Part shown: one piece after another, positions 62,495-64,000 of the stretch
Layout: each line of letters starts with the position of its first letter
How positions within the stretch are numbered: position 1 is the stretch's first letter
Assembly (NCBI RefSeq): GCF_025371035.1
Contig: NZ_JANZXB010000004.1
Coordinates: 248,001 to 312,000, forward strand
DNA length: 64,000 nucleotides
From: Sphingomonas sp. LC-1
Lineage (GTDB): Bacteria; Pseudomonadota; Alphaproteobacteria; Sphingomonadales; Sphingomonadaceae
Direction of reading: 5' to 3'
The notes under the pieces: generated by a model
The model's database searches: none
Told to the model about the DNA's origin: nothing
Seen by the model: the letters and a program-made list of their open reading frames with translations, nothing else
Program-made: the position numbers and the translations under genes

Positions 62495-64000
62495 GTGACC
62501 CGCTATCCCGCTCTTGTCGCCCTGATCGCCGGGGCCGTCGCCGCCTGCGGCTTTGCGCCGCTCGACCTCTGGCCGCTGCTCGTCGCCGGGCTGATCCTGC
62601 TGCTGGCTCTCGTCCATGACGCTCGCAACATTCGTTCGGCGCTATGGCGCGGATGGGTGTTCGGGGTCGGGCATTTCACGGTCAACAACAACTGGTTCCA
62701 GCACGCCTTCGACTTTCAGGACAAGATGCCGCCGGTGCTGGGCTATTTCGCGGCGGTGGGATTGGCGCTCTACCTCGCGGTCTTCCCGATGGCGGCGGCG
62801 GGCGTTGCATGGCGGTTGCGGGGGAAGCGGCCGGATACGCCGTACGTCCTGATCTTCGGAGCCGCCTGGATCGCGACCGAATATCTCCGCGCGCGACTGT
62901 TCACCGGCTATGCCTGGGATCCATTGGGGGTGGCGTGGCTGCCCGTCATCGGCGTGGCGCGGATGAGCGCCATTGTCGGCACCTATGCGCTGTCGGGGCT
63001 GACCGTGGTGCTGGCGGGGGCGATCTGGCTGGCGCTTCGACGGCGCTGGCATCTCGCCGCGATCATGGTCCCCGCGACCGGGCTCGCCGCCCTCTCCGCC
63101 CCCCTGACTCGCGCGCCCGAACCGAGCCCGGATGCACCCTTGGTCCGCGTCGTACAGCCCAATATCAGCCAGGATCAGCGCGGGCAGAGCGACGGGCCGC
63201 TGCTCCTCGAACGGCTGGTGCAATTGTCGGGGCGTCCCGGCCCCCGCCCCCGGCTGGTCGTCTGGCCCGAAGGCGTGGTCCGCGACATGATCGAAGATGG
63301 CTATCCCGAATGGGCCTATTTCGGGTTCAACTATGCCCCGCCCTTCTGGACCCGCCGCCAGATCGCGCGCGTCCTGGGGCCGCGCGACACCGCGCTGGTC
63401 GGCGGCACCGCGCTCTATTTCTCGCCAGATCGCGCGCGCGTGACGAGTGCGACCAACAGCGTCTTTGCAATCTCGCCAGCCGCGCGGATCACCGGTCGGT
63501 ACGACAAGGCGCATCTGGTCCCCTATGGCGAGTATCTGCCCATGCCCTGGCTGCTCAAGCCGCTCGGCCTGGCGCGACTCGTTCCTGGCGATATGGATTT
63601 CACCCCCGGCCCCGGCCCGCGCAACTTGCGCGTCGCGGGCTTCGGCCCGGTCGGGGTGCAGCTCTGCTACGAGATCATCTTTTCCGGTCAGGTGGTCGAT
63701 GAGGCGCATCGCCCGCGCCTGCTCTTCAATCCCTCCAACGACGCCTGGTTCGGCCGCTGGGGCCCGCCCCAGCATCTGGCGCAGGCGCGGATGCGCGCGA
63801 TCGAGGAAGGATTGCCGATCATCCGCGCGACGCCCACCGGCATCTCCGCCATCATCGCCGCCGATGGCCGCCTGATTGCGACCGTGCCCCACGAAACGGC
63901 GGGCGCAGCCGAGGCCCCCCTGCCCGCCGCGTTGCCGCCGACGCTCTTCTCGCGGATCGGCAACATGCTGGCGCTGGCCATCGCCATGGGTCTGGCAGCG
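62495..64000 (+). CDS. lnt: Apolipoprotein N-acyltransferase, 3' end cut by window
   Basis: 502 codons are open from GTG 62495 to the window edge, with no stop, so the C-terminus is missing. The N-terminal part has six or so membrane helices (for example LVALIAGAVAACGFAPLDLW), then a nitrilase-type domain. The catalytic triad is visible: Glu259 in VVWPEGV, Lys338 in GRYDKAHLVPYGEYLPM and Cys391 in VQLCYEIIF. Lnt adds the third acyl chain to lipoproteins in the inner membrane. It normally follows corC; here it is 4.6 kb away. Start codon confidence is moderate. Confidence 0.96.
   Translation, partial: MTRYPALVALIAGAVAACGFAPLDLWPLLVAGLILLLALVHDARNIRSALWRGWVFGVGHFTVNNNWFQHAFDFQDKMPPVLGYFAAVGLALYLAVFPMAAAGVAWRLRGKRPDTPYVLIFGAAWIATEYLRARLFTGYAWDPLGVAWLPVIGVARMSAIVGTYALSGLTVVLAGAIWLALRRRWHLAAIMVPATGLAALSAPLTRAPEPSPDAPLVRVVQPNISQDQRGQSDGPLLLERLVQLSGRPGPRPRLVVWPEGVVRDMIEDGYPEWAYFGFNYAPPFWTRRQIARVLGPRDTALVGGTALYFSPDRARVTSATNSVFAISPAARITGRYDKAHLVPYGEYLPMPWLLKPLGLARLVPGDMDFTPGPGPRNLRVAGFGPVGVQLCYEIIFSGQVVDEAHRPRLLFNPSNDAWFGRWGPPQHLAQARMRAIEEGLPIIRATPTGISAIIAADGRLIATVPHETAGAAEAPLPAALPPTLFSRIGNMLALAIAMGLAA

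Overview
The window is a single contiguous stretch of GC-rich chromosome (my estimate is about two thirds G+C) from an alphaproteobacterium. Gene content and order point to Sphingomonadaceae, most likely Sphingomonas or a close relative: the tsaB-rimI-fur-plsC-miaB-phoH-ybeY-corC block, single-chain M16 peptidases, an extensin-like lipoprotein, a TonB-like small periplasmic protein, a DUF4328 membrane protein, and a LexA box of the alphaproteobacterial GTTC-N7-GTTC type in front of uvrA. The taxonomic call is inference from gene families, not from a marker sequence. Genes are densely packed and many start on the stop codon of the gene before (ATGA, GTGA or TGATG overlaps). I saw no rRNA, no tRNA, no CRISPR array, no intact insertion sequence and no prophage.

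Layout. 1-3954: end of coaD, a periplasmic cyclophilin, and the two queuosine genes queA and tgt with an EF-hand protein between them, all overlapping. 3980-9039: an M16 zinc peptidase, a SleB-type cell wall hydrolase and two small envelope proteins. 9267-13867: uvrA and an S10 serine carboxypeptidase. 13997-17620: a hydroxyproline cluster (M24 Xaa-Pro peptidase, 4-hydroxyproline epimerase, FAD-dependent D-amino acid dehydrogenase) with one palindromic operator sequence in both promoters. 17671-24009: a small membrane protein, smc, a PhzF-like protein, a cation efflux protein and pdxH. 24104-27519: a fused ATP-grasp/alpha-E protein followed by a transglutaminase-like protease, a widespread but poorly understood pair. 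27585-32451: a Gly-rich small protein, a CbpA-like J protein, a YihY/BrkB membrane protein, fabI, a GNAT acetyltransferase and aroC. 32514-39004: a low-complexity exported protein, purA, hisZ, a DUF559 protein and serC-serA behind a candidate serC leader RNA. 39148-48390: DUF4328, a DUF2975/XRE regulator pair behind AT-rich palindromes, the extensin-like lipoprotein, a LOG-family protein, a TonB-like protein, typA and a second M16 peptidase. 48729-57894: an aspartyl/asparaginyl hydroxylase, nfuA, a nitroreductase, then tsaB, rimI, fur, plsC, miaB, phoH, ybeY and corC. 57895-62376: a block that separates corC from lnt (a gene-poor degenerate stretch, an orphan exported protein, a sorbosone/glucose dehydrogenase-type protein, a LysE transporter, a PHA-system protein and a VOC protein). 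62495 to the right edge: lnt, cut by the window end.

Several adjacent genes share a pathway: queA and tgt in queuosine tRNA modification, serC and serA in serine synthesis, the epimerase and dehydrogenase in hydroxyproline breakdown, and phoH, ybeY and corC (with lnt) in the conserved RNA and envelope maintenance block. Intergenic spaces are rich in palindromic dispersed repeats of at least five kinds, several present in two or more copies in this window. The least understood items are the ATP-grasp/alpha-E/transglutaminase pair, the DUF2975/XRE operon, the unassigned palindrome before the S10 peptidase and the degenerate stretch at 57895-58558.
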